Assembly (NCBI GenBank): GCA_024278415.1
Contig: JAJRTI010000599.1
Coordinates: 1 to 14,007, forward strand
Direction of reading: 5' to 3'
Source: Planctomycetota bacterium
GTDB lineage: Bacteria > Planctomycetota > Brocadiia > JAJRTI01
Length of the DNA: 14,007 nucleotides
Within the stretch, counting starts at the first letter, position 1. Each line of letters starts with the position of its first letter. Made by a program: the position numbers and the translations under genes. The notes under the pieces were generated by a model that did not search any database, was not told the origin of the DNA, and was given only the letters and a program-made list of their open reading frames with translations. Of the stretch, positions 1 to 8,303 are shown piece after piece.

Positions 1-60
1 CCAGGGTAGCGGCCTGCGGCCGCAACCCTGGGCTAGAAGCCGGAAGCCCGTTGGGCTTCC
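1..60. repeat. REP-like double palindrome at window edge
   Basis: Two hairpins stand side by side. Bases 1-7 pair with 25-31 (CCAGGGT/ACCCTGG) around an inner GCGGCC (9-14)/GGCCGC (18-23) stem with a 3-base loop. Bases 42-49 then pair with 53-60 (GGAAGCCC/GGGCTTCC) around a GTT loop. Paired short GC-rich palindromes of this kind resemble REP/BIME elements, but the family is not identified. The element may continue past the left edge of the window. No gene is supported between here and 374; an open frame at 51-353 has no recognisable product and overlaps the two hairpins further on. Confidence 0.55.
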
Positions 61-163
61 AAACAGCGTTGCGTCAAGCGGAAACGCTGTCCATTGAACT
101 CGCGCACGTTCATGGGGCCAACGGCTGTTGCAATCGGCTGAGATGTTACCTTCAAGAAAACGC

Positions 164-205
164 AAAGCCCCGTCCTCCTGCTGCAACAGGAGCCGGGGCC
201 TCTTT
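164..205 (-). terminator. probable intrinsic terminator
   Basis: GCCCCG (167-172) pairs with CGGGGC (194-199), and CTCCTG (175-180) pairs with CAGGAG (187-192) around a 6-base loop, with a small internal bulge. On the minus strand the stem is followed by TTTGCGTTTTC, a broken T-run. On the plus strand it is followed by TCTTT, so it may work in both directions. It lies about 170 bases beyond the stop codon of the PEP-CTERM gene and would end that transcript. Confidence 0.55.
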
Positions 206-303
206 CGATGCCCGTGAGGGCACGATGGACATTTCATTCTGCCATGGCTGGCCGTCTCAAAAGTCGCCGCTTATCACGGAACGCAGCTTATTCGGCCGTG
301 AGT

Positions 304-336
304 ATCCGCCCGGAGGCGCCGAGCCTCCGGGCGGAT
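304..336. repeat. perfect 14-bp hairpin downstream of the PEP-CTERM gene
   Basis: Bases 304-317 (ATCCGCCCGGAGGC) are the exact reverse complement of 323-336, with a 5-base loop. It starts 38 bases past the PEP-CTERM stop codon. Neither side has a T-run, so a rho-independent terminator is not well supported; it may instead stabilise the 3' end of the mRNA or be a REP-type element. Confidence 0.6.
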
Positions 337-374
337 CGCCCATCGTAAACTAAGGCGCTCAGCCTCGTGTCATG

Positions 375-1901
375 CTACTTCCTTTCCTTACGGCGACGCC
401 GCACAGCCAGACCAGCCAGTCCGAGGCCGAACAGCGCGAGCGTGGCGGGCTCGGGCGTGGCCCCACCCGGTCCGTACGGCGAGTTGTGATCCACATTGGC
501 CCAGACGTAGTTCTCGGCCATGTTTAAGCCCCAATCACCGAGGATTGTGGTGGGCCCGCCAACCACAAAGCTCCCGGCCGACGACGTCACGTTGGTCGGC
601 CCGCCTGCCAGGTCCCACGTGCCGGCGCCACTGTCGTAATAGTACAGCCGCATCGTAGACTCGATGATGCCGATCGCAGCGAGTTGGGCCTCGTCATAGA
701 ACATTTTGATCGTGGCCCAGTTCACGCCATCGAAGTTGCCGTCGACTTCCATCGTATCGCCGACGATCTGAGGCGTCAGACCGCCTATCCCCGATGCGAA
801 CGAGTTGCCCTCAGTGTTGGGGCCTATGGTCACGGCAATGTCCCCAGCGGACTGTGACGTGACCTGGGCTTGGCCGTCCATGACCAGGTCCCCTGTGTTG
901 GTGGATCCAACGTCGACCACCGTCGCCACGCCCCAAAGGGCCTCGCCTGTGACCTCGTTGTACTCGCCGTCGCCTGCAGAGTTTTCCCAACCACCGTTGC
1001 CCAACTGCACGCTCGCCAGGTAGTCGGCCGCTCCCATGAGAGCCGTGCCGTACCCAGCGCGATCGACCTCGTTCAGGGCCAGAATCGAATAGGCTGTCTC
1101 CTGGATAGTCTCGTTGTCGTCACTCGGGATCACGTAGTCCGAGTTCCAGGTGAATCCGCCTCCGTCAATCTGGTAGCCCGCGAGGATGTCCGCGAGGTCG
1201 CCGAGACTGCTAGCAGCCGCATGCTCGCCGGCGGTTGGGTCATAGTCCTCACCCACATAGGCGAGGCCATACGCCGCCCCGGCAAGACCGATGACGTCGT
1301 AATCGTTACTGCCATCAAGCTCATCGATCTCGGCCTTTGTGCCTGCGACCCAGGGGGAGGTGTCCGCACCTGCTGCTGCGGCCCCCACAACGCCCATGCC
1401 AATGTCCCAAGCGGCAAGATTGGCGATGCCGCCGCTTTCTCGAGCCGTACGGATGAGGTTGACGTAGCCGGGGGTGTCGTACAACGTTCCGTTGCGGTCG
1501 TACGTGCCCGCCGCCAACTTGTCATAGAAGTTAGCCTTAACATAGTTGACATTGCTATTCCCCCCGAGGATGCTATCCAACTGTGCAGCCAGGTAGCCAT
1601 CGGAAGGTGAGAAGCTCGTCTTGGTCTGGAGATAGGCGGCTGCCTTTTGCAGGCCGGCCAGTTGACCAGCGTCGCCCGTCTTGAGTTGCGCCTGAGCAAG
1701 ACCCATCGCAATGGGCCCGATGGTATTCCCGTAGGTTGGCGGCGCATTGAGGGGCCAGCCCCAAGCGCCATCGCTGTACTGCGTGTCGACCAGCCGGTCG
1801 CCACCATCCTGCAATACGACTGTCCAGCTTGCGGCTTTGAGGGTCCCGCCCATGGCCATAACCAGGGCGGCGACCACGACATTTGCCAGTAAACGCTTCA
1901 T
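375..1901 (-). CDS. secreted PEP-CTERM protein with alpha/alpha-toroid repeats
   Basis: The 508-residue product begins with a signal peptide (MKRLLANVVV, then a hydrophobic stretch, cleavage likely near residue 23). It ends with a PEP-CTERM sorting tail: PEP at about 483-485, a short hydrophobic helix, then RRRRKERK. This tail is the substrate of an exosortase (none in this window), so the protein is probably exported and anchored or released at the envelope. The middle (roughly 25-330) has repeats such as GGGFTWNSDY...ETAYSILAL and NGGWENSAGDGEY...TGEALWGV, which resemble prenyltransferase/squalene-cyclase alpha/alpha-toroid repeats. Residues 340-470 look like a beta-rich domain. The start at 1901 is preferred because AGGAG (1912-1916) lies 10 bases upstream; an in-frame ATG at 1934 would add 11 charged residues before the signal peptide. 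No catalytic motif was recognised, so an enzyme role is not claimed. Confidence 0.88.
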   Translation of the reverse strand: MKRLLANVVVAALVMAMGGTLKAASWTVVLQDGGDRLVDTQYSDGAWGWPLNAPPTYGNTIGPIAMGLAQAQLKTGDAGQLAGLQKAAAYLQTKTSFSPSDGYLAAQLDSILGGNSNVNYVKANFYDKLAAGTYDRNGTLYDTPGYVNLIRTARESGGIANLAAWDIGMGVVGAAAAGADTSPWVAGTKAEIDELDGSNDYDVIGLAGAAYGLAYVGEDYDPTAGEHAAASSLGDLADILAGYQIDGGGFTWNSDYVIPSDDNETIQETAYSILALNEVDRAGYGTALMGAADYLASVQLGNGGWENSAGDGEYNEVTGEALWGVATVVDVGSTNTGDLVMDGQAQVTSQSAGDIAVTIGPNTEGNSFASGIGGLTPQIVGDTMEVDGNFDGVNWATIKMFYDEAQLAAIGIIESTMRLYYYDSGAGTWDLAGGPTNVTSSAGSFVVGGPTTILGDWGLNMAENYVWANVDHNSPYGPGGATPEPATLALFGLGLAGLAVRRRRKERK

Positions 1902-1911
1902 GCGTTGGAAA

Positions 1912-1916
1912 CTCCT
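1912..1916 (-). promoter_or_regulatory. Shine-Dalgarno AGGAG fixing the PEP-CTERM start
   Basis: On the minus strand AGGAG stands 10 bases before ATG 1901. It would lie inside the coding sequence if the longer frame from 1934 were used. With the signal peptide beginning at MKRLL, it decides for the shorter protein. Confidence 0.6.
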
Positions 1917-2012
1917 GTCTGATTTGGATTTCAAAGTTGCCGATCCTCATGCACTGAGGCGAGCGACGTTCGGCCGCTCCTGCAGCAATACAAAGCAAGC
2001 AAACGCCAAGGC

Positions 2013-2095
2013 CTCGTTCCCGTCGCTCGACAGGAAACGAGCCGGCCTCGTATCCTCACGGCCCCACTAAAGTGTGCTGGCTTACCTGACAGGTA
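2013..2095 (-). promoter_or_regulatory. possible leader hairpin and operator palindrome of the PEP-CTERM gene
   Basis: Two structures lie 110-195 bases upstream of the start. Bases 2013-2021 and 2033-2041 form a 9-bp stem on the minus strand, one pair being G-U, with an 11-base loop. Bases 2083-2095 form the palindrome TACCTG-A-CAGGTA, a plausible dimer-binding operator. No convincing -10/-35 pair was found. Both calls rest on symmetry only. Confidence 0.25.
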
Positions 2096-2448
2096 CATAA
2101 GAAATAGAGCATCCTCTCGACGTGAGTAGCGCCCAGAGGTACTTCGAGGAGCGGGGTAAGCGAGCATCACCGTCCCTCGATTCTCAATGTCTTACCAGCG
2201 GACCGATTGGGGCATTCCGACGTAATGTTTTTCCATTGACCTCCTTGGAAGACCGACCCAAACCTCTATGGAGTTGGCCCGGTCCTTTACAGCCTGAAAT
2301 ATGGGACGGAATAGGCAGTACCCATTGTACTACAGGCTCAACAACGCTTTGTACATGTTGCCATTTCGATAGTCGCCACTGTTCAGCGGTACTGGCCGAC
2401 TTCACGGTCCACACGTGGCCGATCTGCTGCCAAAGCACCACTTGCCTT

Positions 2449-2536
2449 TCATTCTGAGCCCTTCGGCTTCGCCCATGACAGGCGACGCTAAGAGTCTCCT
2501 CCGCATGCAGGAGATTCTTCACTTCGTTCAGAATGA
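2449..2536. repeat. dispersed MITE/REP-like repeat
   Basis: The element is bounded by inverted ends TCATTCTGA (2449-2457) and TCAGAATGA (2528-2536). Inside is a hairpin TCTCCT (2495-2500)/AGGAGA (2509-2514) around a GCATGC centre, followed by AGATTCTTCACTTCGTTCAG. Sequences of the form ATTCTTCGCT-CGCTCAGAATGA are, from general knowledge, common dispersed repeats in several environmental bacterial phyla. It carries no gene. An open frame starting in it on the minus strand is a by-product. Confidence 0.5.
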
Positions 2537-3348
2537 CAGTTCGGGCACACCTGCGGCGTCAGACGGGCGCTCTGCTGCCTGAACACGCGGCCTGCCCGTC
2601 TTGAGGATGGTCGGGGGCTTCAGCCGCCATAGGAAGGGGGGGGGAGACACTGCACCTGCTCCAGACTCGTGAGGGCGGCGGCGGACTAAGAGCCGCCAGC
2701 GAGGAAGGGCGGTCAAGGCACCTGCATCTGCCCAGACGCTGAGAAGTGAGGGGCAGGCTGTCAGGGGAATCGGACAGCCCAGCAGAGAGGGTGAAGCTTG
2801 GTTCTGGCGGAACTGCCGGTGCCAGCGTTTCCAGTTTGCGCTTCGCCCACACGGGCTCACAGAAGGCCAAAGAATGCCGCCCTTGACATCCTCAGACTAA
2901 GCCCAGGTCCGAAGGAATCCGTGCTTGTGGATAGACTGCTAAGGGGCTGCACAAATCTGTCCTGCAGGGGCATTGACACCATTTGTCAGAACGCGCTTTC
3001 CCTCGATGGAACCTGCATACGTCTTTCCGCGGAACCTGTGCATTGATCATGCAAACTACGAGCCGCAAAGATAACACATCCTGAACGCAAAACGTAAGGG
3101 GGGATTGTGTTGATTTGAAACCACATCGGTACCGATTCATTCAGATCCCATCTTACACAAAGCTCTTGTCATGAATGGCAAGTGACAACGCTATCACTAA
3201 TGCGTTCTCCGTTGCCCGTTGACCATTGATGATGTGATGCAGTTCTCCCGACATTCACTTCGTCTGCAATGGTGGAATCTTGCTAGCGCTTCCGGTCACC
3301 GAACCCATCCACAAAGCCCTACGGTTCCCCCCCTGCGCTGCCGACGCG

Positions 3349-6300
3349 CTACTGAGCCGGCGCCAGGCACACGTCGTCCACGTCTACAGTCTGCTCGAAG
3401 CCCAGGCACCACAGCCGCAGCGAGGGGAAAATGCGGGGCGGCCGCGAAAAGACTTCGCGGCTCGCAGGCGGATACGCGGCCGTGCGCAACTCGACCTCGT
3501 AGCGCCGCCACTTGCCGTCGCCCGGCAAGTCCACCGTTACGTGAGGGAAGTCGTACCCGTCGCCCCAATACAGATTCGCGTTCAACCGCCCCTTTTCCGA
3601 TGTGCATCGCGCCCAAAACGTGAGCTTGTACATCGCGTTCGGTTCCAGCGCCATCTCGCGGTTCACCCGGCGCGCGGTCGACACCAAGGCAAGGCTCCAG
3701 CCCTTGTCCTTGTTCACTTCCAGCCGCACTCCCACGCGGCCCGTGCGCGCGGCCTTGTTCGACCAGGCGGCGCTGCGGCTGAGCGACCAATACTGTTTGG
3801 TCTTTTCGAACGAAGGGTCCCAGTTCAGCGTGCCCGGCAAGGCCGGCGCGGATCCGGGCGCGACCACCGGCGTGTCGAGCGTGGAGGCGAGGGCAGGCTT
3901 CACAGGCTTAGGTGCACGGCGCACGACGCGGCCGCGGCGGCGCACCTCCAACGCATAGACCCCCACTGCGGCCGGGGCAAGCGAAGCCACCAGCTCGTCC
4001 CCGCCCAACGCAACCGGGCTCAGCCGCCAAGGATTCGATGCATACCGGCCGGCTTGCTGCGGCTTGCCCAGCAACACCTCGATCACGTGGCCATCGCCGG
4101 TGCGAACCGCTCGGGCATCGCTCCGACCCGGCTCATCGTGCGAAGCCACGACGCAGAACTCTTTCGCCACGGCCGGCGTCCCGGGTTGAGAGCCCTGCCG
4201 GCGCACGCTCGGATCGTACTTCGCCAGGCCGTAGCGCACCTGAAGCTCGCGCGTCCAGTGGGTGTTGGGGGCGTCCATCGACCACTCGACCCACTGGTCC
4301 ACATAGGGCCGCCCCGCGTACACGCGGAAGAACCACCGCGCCATGCCCTTGCGGCCGACGGTGAACGTCTTGCCTTCCCATCGGCCGCCCAGTTTGACCT
4401 CTTCCGTGCCCGGACAGCCAAACAATTCGAGGCCATCGACCACGACTGTGGCCGACGCCGGGCCGGCGTGCACGACCCGCGCGCGAGCGGGCTGGGTTTG
4501 AAACTTCGCGAAATCGAACCAGAAATAGGGGTCGTACACCGCGGTCAAGCTGCCATAGCCGCCGCTGAAACCCGTCGGGCCGAGCACGTTCGATTCGTCG
4601 AATCGGCCATCGCCGTTGAGATCGAACCGCACGTCCATGAGCCGCGGCCCGGCGCCCTTGCCCCTGAGGTCGAACACACAGCGCACGCCGCGGGGGCCGC
4701 TGTCGAGGATGGCCGTCGATGCGTCAACGGCTACGCGGGGCCCCTTCGCCGCGGAGGCCGCAGAGCCAAAATACAAGACGAACCGCCGCGTCTCGTTCGC
4801 CCGCAACGCTCGATGCGGCACGATGATGAGTGTTCCGCGGCCGGCCCTGAACTCGTCGAACTGCGCGGGCGCTTCTTGGCCATCCTCAAAACACCGCACG
4901 CGACAAGGCGCCGCAATCGGGTCTGCCGCCACTTGCACCGCAAGCGCGCGGAGGTCAAGCGAGACGCGCACCACGGCTTGCGCCACGTCGTGCGTTGGCG
5001 TGACATCGAGCACGAGCCGGTGCGACGCGTCCGCGTCGGCCCAGGAAAGTTCTCGCGGGAACTTGCGCGCAGCGACAGCGTAGCGGCCCTGCTGCCCGTG
5101 CGCCTGCGCGCGGCGCGCGGCTACATCGAACTCGCGGCGAAGCTGCCCGGCCAGTGCGGGATCCCCCGACAGCGTCGTGAGCGCGACCAGCCGACCCGCG
5201 AGCACTTCCACCGCGACAATCGGCTCGCGGTTCGGCAGCGAAAGCATTGCGGAGTACGCGTTGAACGTACGCACCGGGAGGTCGCAGTTCACGTCGACCC
5301 AGCGGTATTGGGTGACGTCCACGTCGGCCCGTGAGCCGCGCGCCCCAATGAGCCGCAGCCGGCCAATGGACGCGGGCGGCGCTATCTGCGGTACCCGCAT
5401 GCGCCCGCGTGCAGCATCTGCGGGATTGGAAGTCCTCGTGGCTTCGTCCCGCAGCCTGGCGGCTGCGGCGACCTTGTGCACGCCAAACACGGCGAACAGA
5501 TGATCCGCACGGTCGAAGGCAATGCGGGGCGGCGCCTTCGCGTCGCCCTTCACACACACGCGCCCGCCGGCCAGCGCGGGCGAGAGGAAGTAGTACGGCA
5601 CGCGGTCGCGCCAGCGCAGGCCGTAAATCCAACCGTACCACGAATCCGTCTCGCGGTAGCGCATTTCGAGCCGTTCGTTGCACGCGCCCGCGAGGCCGAC
5701 CGTGCGGAATCGGCCGACCGTGCGACTCGCCGCATCCGCGAGCGTGCGATACGGCAGCGGATCGACCGGCGCCGGCGCGGCGCCCGCGGCATCGCCCACT
5801 TCGATGACGTCGCCCGTCCGCACGCCGCGGATGTAAACGTCTTCGCCGTCGGTGAAGTCGTTGTATTCCACACGGCCTTTGGCGAGCGGTTTGCCGTTGA
5901 TGCGGATGGGCCGCGTGCGCAGGTCGCGGAACGGCGCGGAGAGCGTGAGGTCGATCGGCTCCCGGCTTGCCCGCGCCCGCGCGACCAGCCGAAAGCGGAA
6001 GTTGAGTTCGGGCTTGTATGCGTAGTCCGCGACGTCGTAATCGAAGGTGTCCTTGCAGAACGCGATCGCAGCCTTTTCGCCCACGCAGACCCGAATGGGC
6101 GACGCGCCTGCCGGCTCGGCCCAGCGCCGCATCTGCGCTCCGTTCGAGATGCCCGACGTGCCGGCGGTGCGCCGGCCCTTTGCACCCGTCTCGCCGAAAA
6201 TCTGCACGTTCTCCGTGATGCCGCCATCCTCGCGGAACCCCACAAAGAAGTTCGCGGCCACGCCGCGCACGAGGTATTTCAGGAACGGGTCGCCGGTCTC

Positions 6301-8004
6301 GCAATACAGCGGGATCGCAGTGCGCGGAATCCAACCACATTCGTTCCACGTCACCCGGCCGATCCAGCGCCGGTCGACAACGGCTTGTCCGAGGAAGATC
6401 GGGTCCACGCCGTCGGTTTCGTCCGGGTCGGCCAGGTAGAACCATGTGGATTTGTACGCGACCATGCGCGCGAGGCGCAGCGCTTCCTCCATGTTGCGTC
6501 GACGCATGGCGTCGCCGAGGAAGACCCGGCGATACGTGAGCATGAAGTTCTCGCCCGCCGCGAGGCCGATGTGGCAGAACATGGCCCATGGGATATCGCA
6601 TACGCCGTCGCGGGTGTAGAGCGCATGCTTCGTCCAGTTGTACACGCCGTCGATGAACGGCAGCAGCGACTGGTCTCCCTCCTTTTCGTACACGATCATC
6701 ATAGCCGTGCCGATTTGCCACGTGGACTTGTGGTAGATGGTCGCGCAGTCGTCGCCGCCCCAGCGGTCTTTGAACTTGCCCTCGATGGGGTCTTTCCACG
6801 TGCAGCAGCGGTCGCCATCGATATCTTTCCAGATGGCGCGCGGCTTGAGAAACTCGATTTGCTCGTGCAGTTTGGCGATGGCCTTGCGGTTGTTCTCCTG
6901 ATACATGCGGCGCACTCCGTCGCCGGGATACGTCGAGCCGAGCATGAGCGCATTCAGCTCGACAAAAATGCCCTCAAGCCCGCTTGGGCCGCTGCGGTGC
7001 ATGAGGCCCCAGCCGCCGCTCCGCGTGATGACGTGCGGCAGTCGCACCGGGCCGGGATCGCGAATCCACGTCAGGTCGTTCATCGCCGGCGCGGGCCGCA
7101 GCAAGTCGCGATGGTCGCGGACAAAGCGTGTGAGCACGAACTCGTTCGGGTCGCGGTCGGAGCCGAGTTTGCGCGAGTAAACCCACTCGAAATGTGACGC
7201 CAGCCGCGCTGGTCCGTTCGGATACGTCAGATCGACCCACTTCGCCTGATACGGATGCACGAGGCCGAATATGTCGCCTTGGTGGCGCCCCTCGCCCGCG
7301 CAGTAAGCCGAGCCAAGATACTTGCTGCTGCGGTCCGTGTGGCGGGCCTCGCCGAAGTCGTATCCGACGAACACCTTCGCGTCGGGATTCCACAAGCCGA
7401 GCGCGGGCACGGCAAACGCGGCCATCGCGGCTGCGTAGGACCAGCGCGGACTCCAGTTGCCTGACATGAAGCCCTGGCGGGTGAGCGGAAACGGCTCGAA
7501 CTCCGGCGCGGGCATGAGCCCGCCTCCGCGGTAGAACATCGTGGCGCCGGGCACACGGCACACGAGGTAATACATCGGCGCGTCCGGCGGCAGCGCGGCC
7601 CGCCAGGCCTTCGCGTCGAACGCCTCCAGCCCGAAGCTGAACTTCACCTTGGGAAACGGCCGCTCACCTTCGAGCGCGAACTCGACGAAGCTATCGCCAC
7701 TCAGCTTGGGCGTTCCTCCCGTGCCCGCAGTGTCGAATCCCACAAAGCGCAACGTTGCATGGCCGCCGCGGCGTTGGGTTTCGACGCGTTTTGCGCGCCA
7801 CAGGCCATTCGGCCCGAAGAAGACCTCCGCAAGCGGCTGCCCGCTGGCGACGAGCCTGACGCCCACGGCCGCGGTCCCCCGGCGGATTGTTTCCAGCCGC
7901 GTCGAGCGGTTCGCAATTGCGGCGCTGGAGTCAGCCGAGACGCCGGTTCGCATGGCGCAGAGAAAGCACACGGACACGACAACGACGAATCTCTCGCGCA
8001 TCAT
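3349..8004 (-). CDS. giant secreted protein, probable polysaccharide-active, C-terminal CBM-like domain
   Basis: The 1551-residue product begins with a signal peptide (RERFVVVVSVCFLCAM, cleavage likely near residue 24), so it is exported. Residues 30-330 are beta-rich. Residues about 360-610 are helix-rich with many Trp, Tyr, His and acidic residues (for example WKDIDGD at 392-398 and GVTWNECGW-like text near 549-558) and could be an alpha/alpha toroid of the kind found in polysaccharide lyases and some glycosidases. Residues 660-740 look like a beta-sandwich. Residues 1128-1139 (DLNGDGRFDESN) match a calcium-binding DxNxDGxxD loop. Residues 1393-1550 resemble a CBM4/9-type carbohydrate-binding jelly roll. 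No family or catalytic residue was recognised with confidence. GGAG lies 9 bases before ATG 8004; ATG 8001 is a possible alternative. It lies 299 bases after the oxidoreductase gene and may share its transcript. Confidence 0.85.
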   Translation of the reverse strand: MMRERFVVVVSVCFLCAMRTGVSADSSAAIANRSTRLETIRRGTAAVGVRLVASGQPLAEVFFGPNGLWRAKRVETQRRGGHATLRFVGFDTAGTGGTPKLSGDSFVEFALEGERPFPKVKFSFGLEAFDAKAWRAALPPDAPMYYLVCRVPGATMFYRGGGLMPAPEFEPFPLTRQGFMSGNWSPRWSYAAAMAAFAVPALGLWNPDAKVFVGYDFGEARHTDRSSKYLGSAYCAGEGRHQGDIFGLVHPYQAKWVDLTYPNGPARLASHFEWVYSRKLGSDRDPNEFVLTRFVRDHRDLLRPAPAMNDLTWIRDPGPVRLPHVITRSGGWGLMHRSGPSGLEGIFVELNALMLGSTYPGDGVRRMYQENNRKAIAKLHEQIEFLKPRAIWKDIDGDRCCTWKDPIEGKFKDRWGGDDCATIYHKSTWQIGTAMMIVYEKEGDQSLLPFIDGVYNWTKHALYTRDGVCDIPWAMFCHIGLAAGENFMLTYRRVFLGDAMRRRNMEEALRLARMVAYKSTWFYLADPDETDGVDPIFLGQAVVDRRWIGRVTWNECGWIPRTAIPLYCETGDPFLKYLVRGVAANFFVGFREDGGITENVQIFGETGAKGRRTAGTSGISNGAQMRRWAEPAGASPIRVCVGEKAAIAFCKDTFDYDVADYAYKPELNFRFRLVARARASREPIDLTLSAPFRDLRTRPIRINGKPLAKGRVEYNDFTDGEDVYIRGVRTGDVIEVGDAAGAAPAPVDPLPYRTLADAASRTVGRFRTVGLAGACNERLEMRYRETDSWYGWIYGLRWRDRVPYYFLSPALAGGRVCVKGDAKAPPRIAFDRADHLFAVFGVHKVAAAARLRDEATRTSNPADAARGRMRVPQIAPPASIGRLRLIGARGSRADVDVTQYRWVDVNCDLPVRTFNAYSAMLSLPNREPIVAVEVLAGRLVALTTLSGDPALAGQLRREFDVAARRAQAHGQQGRYAVAARKFPRELSWADADASHRLVLDVTPTHDVAQAVVRVSLDLRALAVQVAADPIAAPCRVRCFEDGQEAPAQFDEFRAGRGTLIIVPHRALRANETRRFVLYFGSAASAAKGPRVAVDASTAILDSGPRGVRCVFDLRGKGAGPRLMDVRFDLNGDGRFDESNVLGPTGFSGGYGSLTAVYDPYFWFDFAKFQTQPARARVVHAGPASATVVVDGLELFGCPGTEEVKLGGRWEGKTFTVGRKGMARWFFRVYAGRPYVDQWVEWSMDAPNTHWTRELQVRYGLAKYDPSVRRQGSQPGTPAVAKEFCVVASHDEPGRSDARAVRTGDGHVIEVLLGKPQQAGRYASNPWRLSPVALGGDELVASLAPAAVGVYALEVRRRGRVVRRAPKPVKPALASTLDTPVVAPGSAPALPGTLNWDPSFEKTKQYWSLSRSAAWSNKAARTGRVGVRLEVNKDKGWSLALVSTARRVNREMALEPNAMYKLTFWARCTSEKGRLNANLYWGDGYDFPHVTVDLPGDGKWRRYEVELRTAAYPPASREVFSRPPRIFPSLRLWCLGFEQTVDVDDVCLAPAQ

Positions 8005-8106
8005 GGCATGTCACTCCAGTTCAACCATTGGGGCCGGCCGCGGCGCAGACTGACAGGCGCGAGAGTAGGAGTTGGCCCACCGGGTGTCAAGGGAAGGAGC
8101 GCAGAG

Positions 8107-8220
8107 GGAATGATGGAATGGTGGAAGATAGGAATGGCAGAGCGGAGCGCGCCGCACTCAACCATTCCCACCTTCCACCATTCCACCATTCCAGCATTCC
8201 AATCTTCCATCCTTCCATCC
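8107..8220. repeat. octamer repeat forming a 31-bp imperfect hairpin
   Basis: Bases 8107-8137 are built of GGAATGRT-like octamers and pair with 8162-8192 (28 of 31 positions) around a 24-base loop that itself holds GCGG/CCGC. The right side continues as octamers of the form TTCCANNN from 8173 to 8220 (six units). In the minus-strand transcript all three mismatches become G-U pairs, so the RNA stem would be unbroken. It lies in the gap between the Gfo/Idh gene and the large secreted gene. Confidence 0.75.
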
Positions 8221-8248
8221 CTCCTCCGTTCCATTCTCCCCCGCGTCT

Positions 8249-8297
8249 GGGGACACGATGCGATCCCGCCTTCGGCGGGCTTCCGCATCGCGTCCCC
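8249..8297 (-). terminator. long GC-rich hairpin just after the Gfo/Idh stop
   Basis: Outer arms 8249-8262 and 8284-8297 pair over 14 positions with one A-C mismatch, which becomes G-U in the minus-strand RNA. An inner stem CCCGCC (8265-8270)/GGCGGG (8274-8279) caps it. It begins 6 bases after the stop codon of the oxidoreductase gene. No T-run follows, so it may slow or attenuate transcription or protect the 3' end, or it may be a REP-type element, rather than a full intrinsic terminator. Confidence 0.5.
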
Positions 8298-8303
8298 GCG
8301 GGG

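Larger units (their letters stand above)
1935..3348. other. 1.4-kb stretch without a convincing gene
   Basis: No frame here shows a recognisable protein, and the short open frames (about 80-112 codons) lack good ribosome sites or family motifs. The stretch holds the PEP-CTERM leader structures, a dispersed palindromic repeat (2449-2536), a run of nine G (2636-2644), a 7-bp stem (2756-2762/2773-2779) and a 12-bp palindrome ATCGGTACCGAT (3125-3136). From about 3050 to 3250 the base composition is visibly richer in A and T than in the genes. It may be decayed sequence, or may hold the promoter of the PEP-CTERM gene and the terminator of the large gene; neither is clear. Confidence 0.55.

Noticed and set aside
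51..353. Plus-strand 100-codon frame near the left edge
   Set aside because: It runs through a terminator-like hairpin and a perfect 14-bp palindrome, and no family resemblance was seen.
1991..2010. Possible sigma-54 (-24/-12) promoter for the PEP-CTERM gene (minus strand TTGGCGTTTGCTTGC)
   Set aside because: The GG and GC elements are one base too close for the normal spacing, which sigma-54 promoters rarely tolerate.
2636..2644. Run of nine G as a phase-variation tract
   Set aside because: No supported gene or promoter contains it, so slippage would have no visible target.
3125..3136. 12-bp palindrome ATCGGTACCGAT as an operator
   Set aside because: A few 12-bp palindromes are expected by chance in 14 kb, and no gene start lies nearby on either strand.
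3280..5334. Plus-strand open frame of 684 codons, and similar ones at 5476-7197 and 7887-9932
   Set aside because: They are antisense to the large secreted protein and the Gfo/Idh and sulfatase genes, have shadow-like composition and show no domain.
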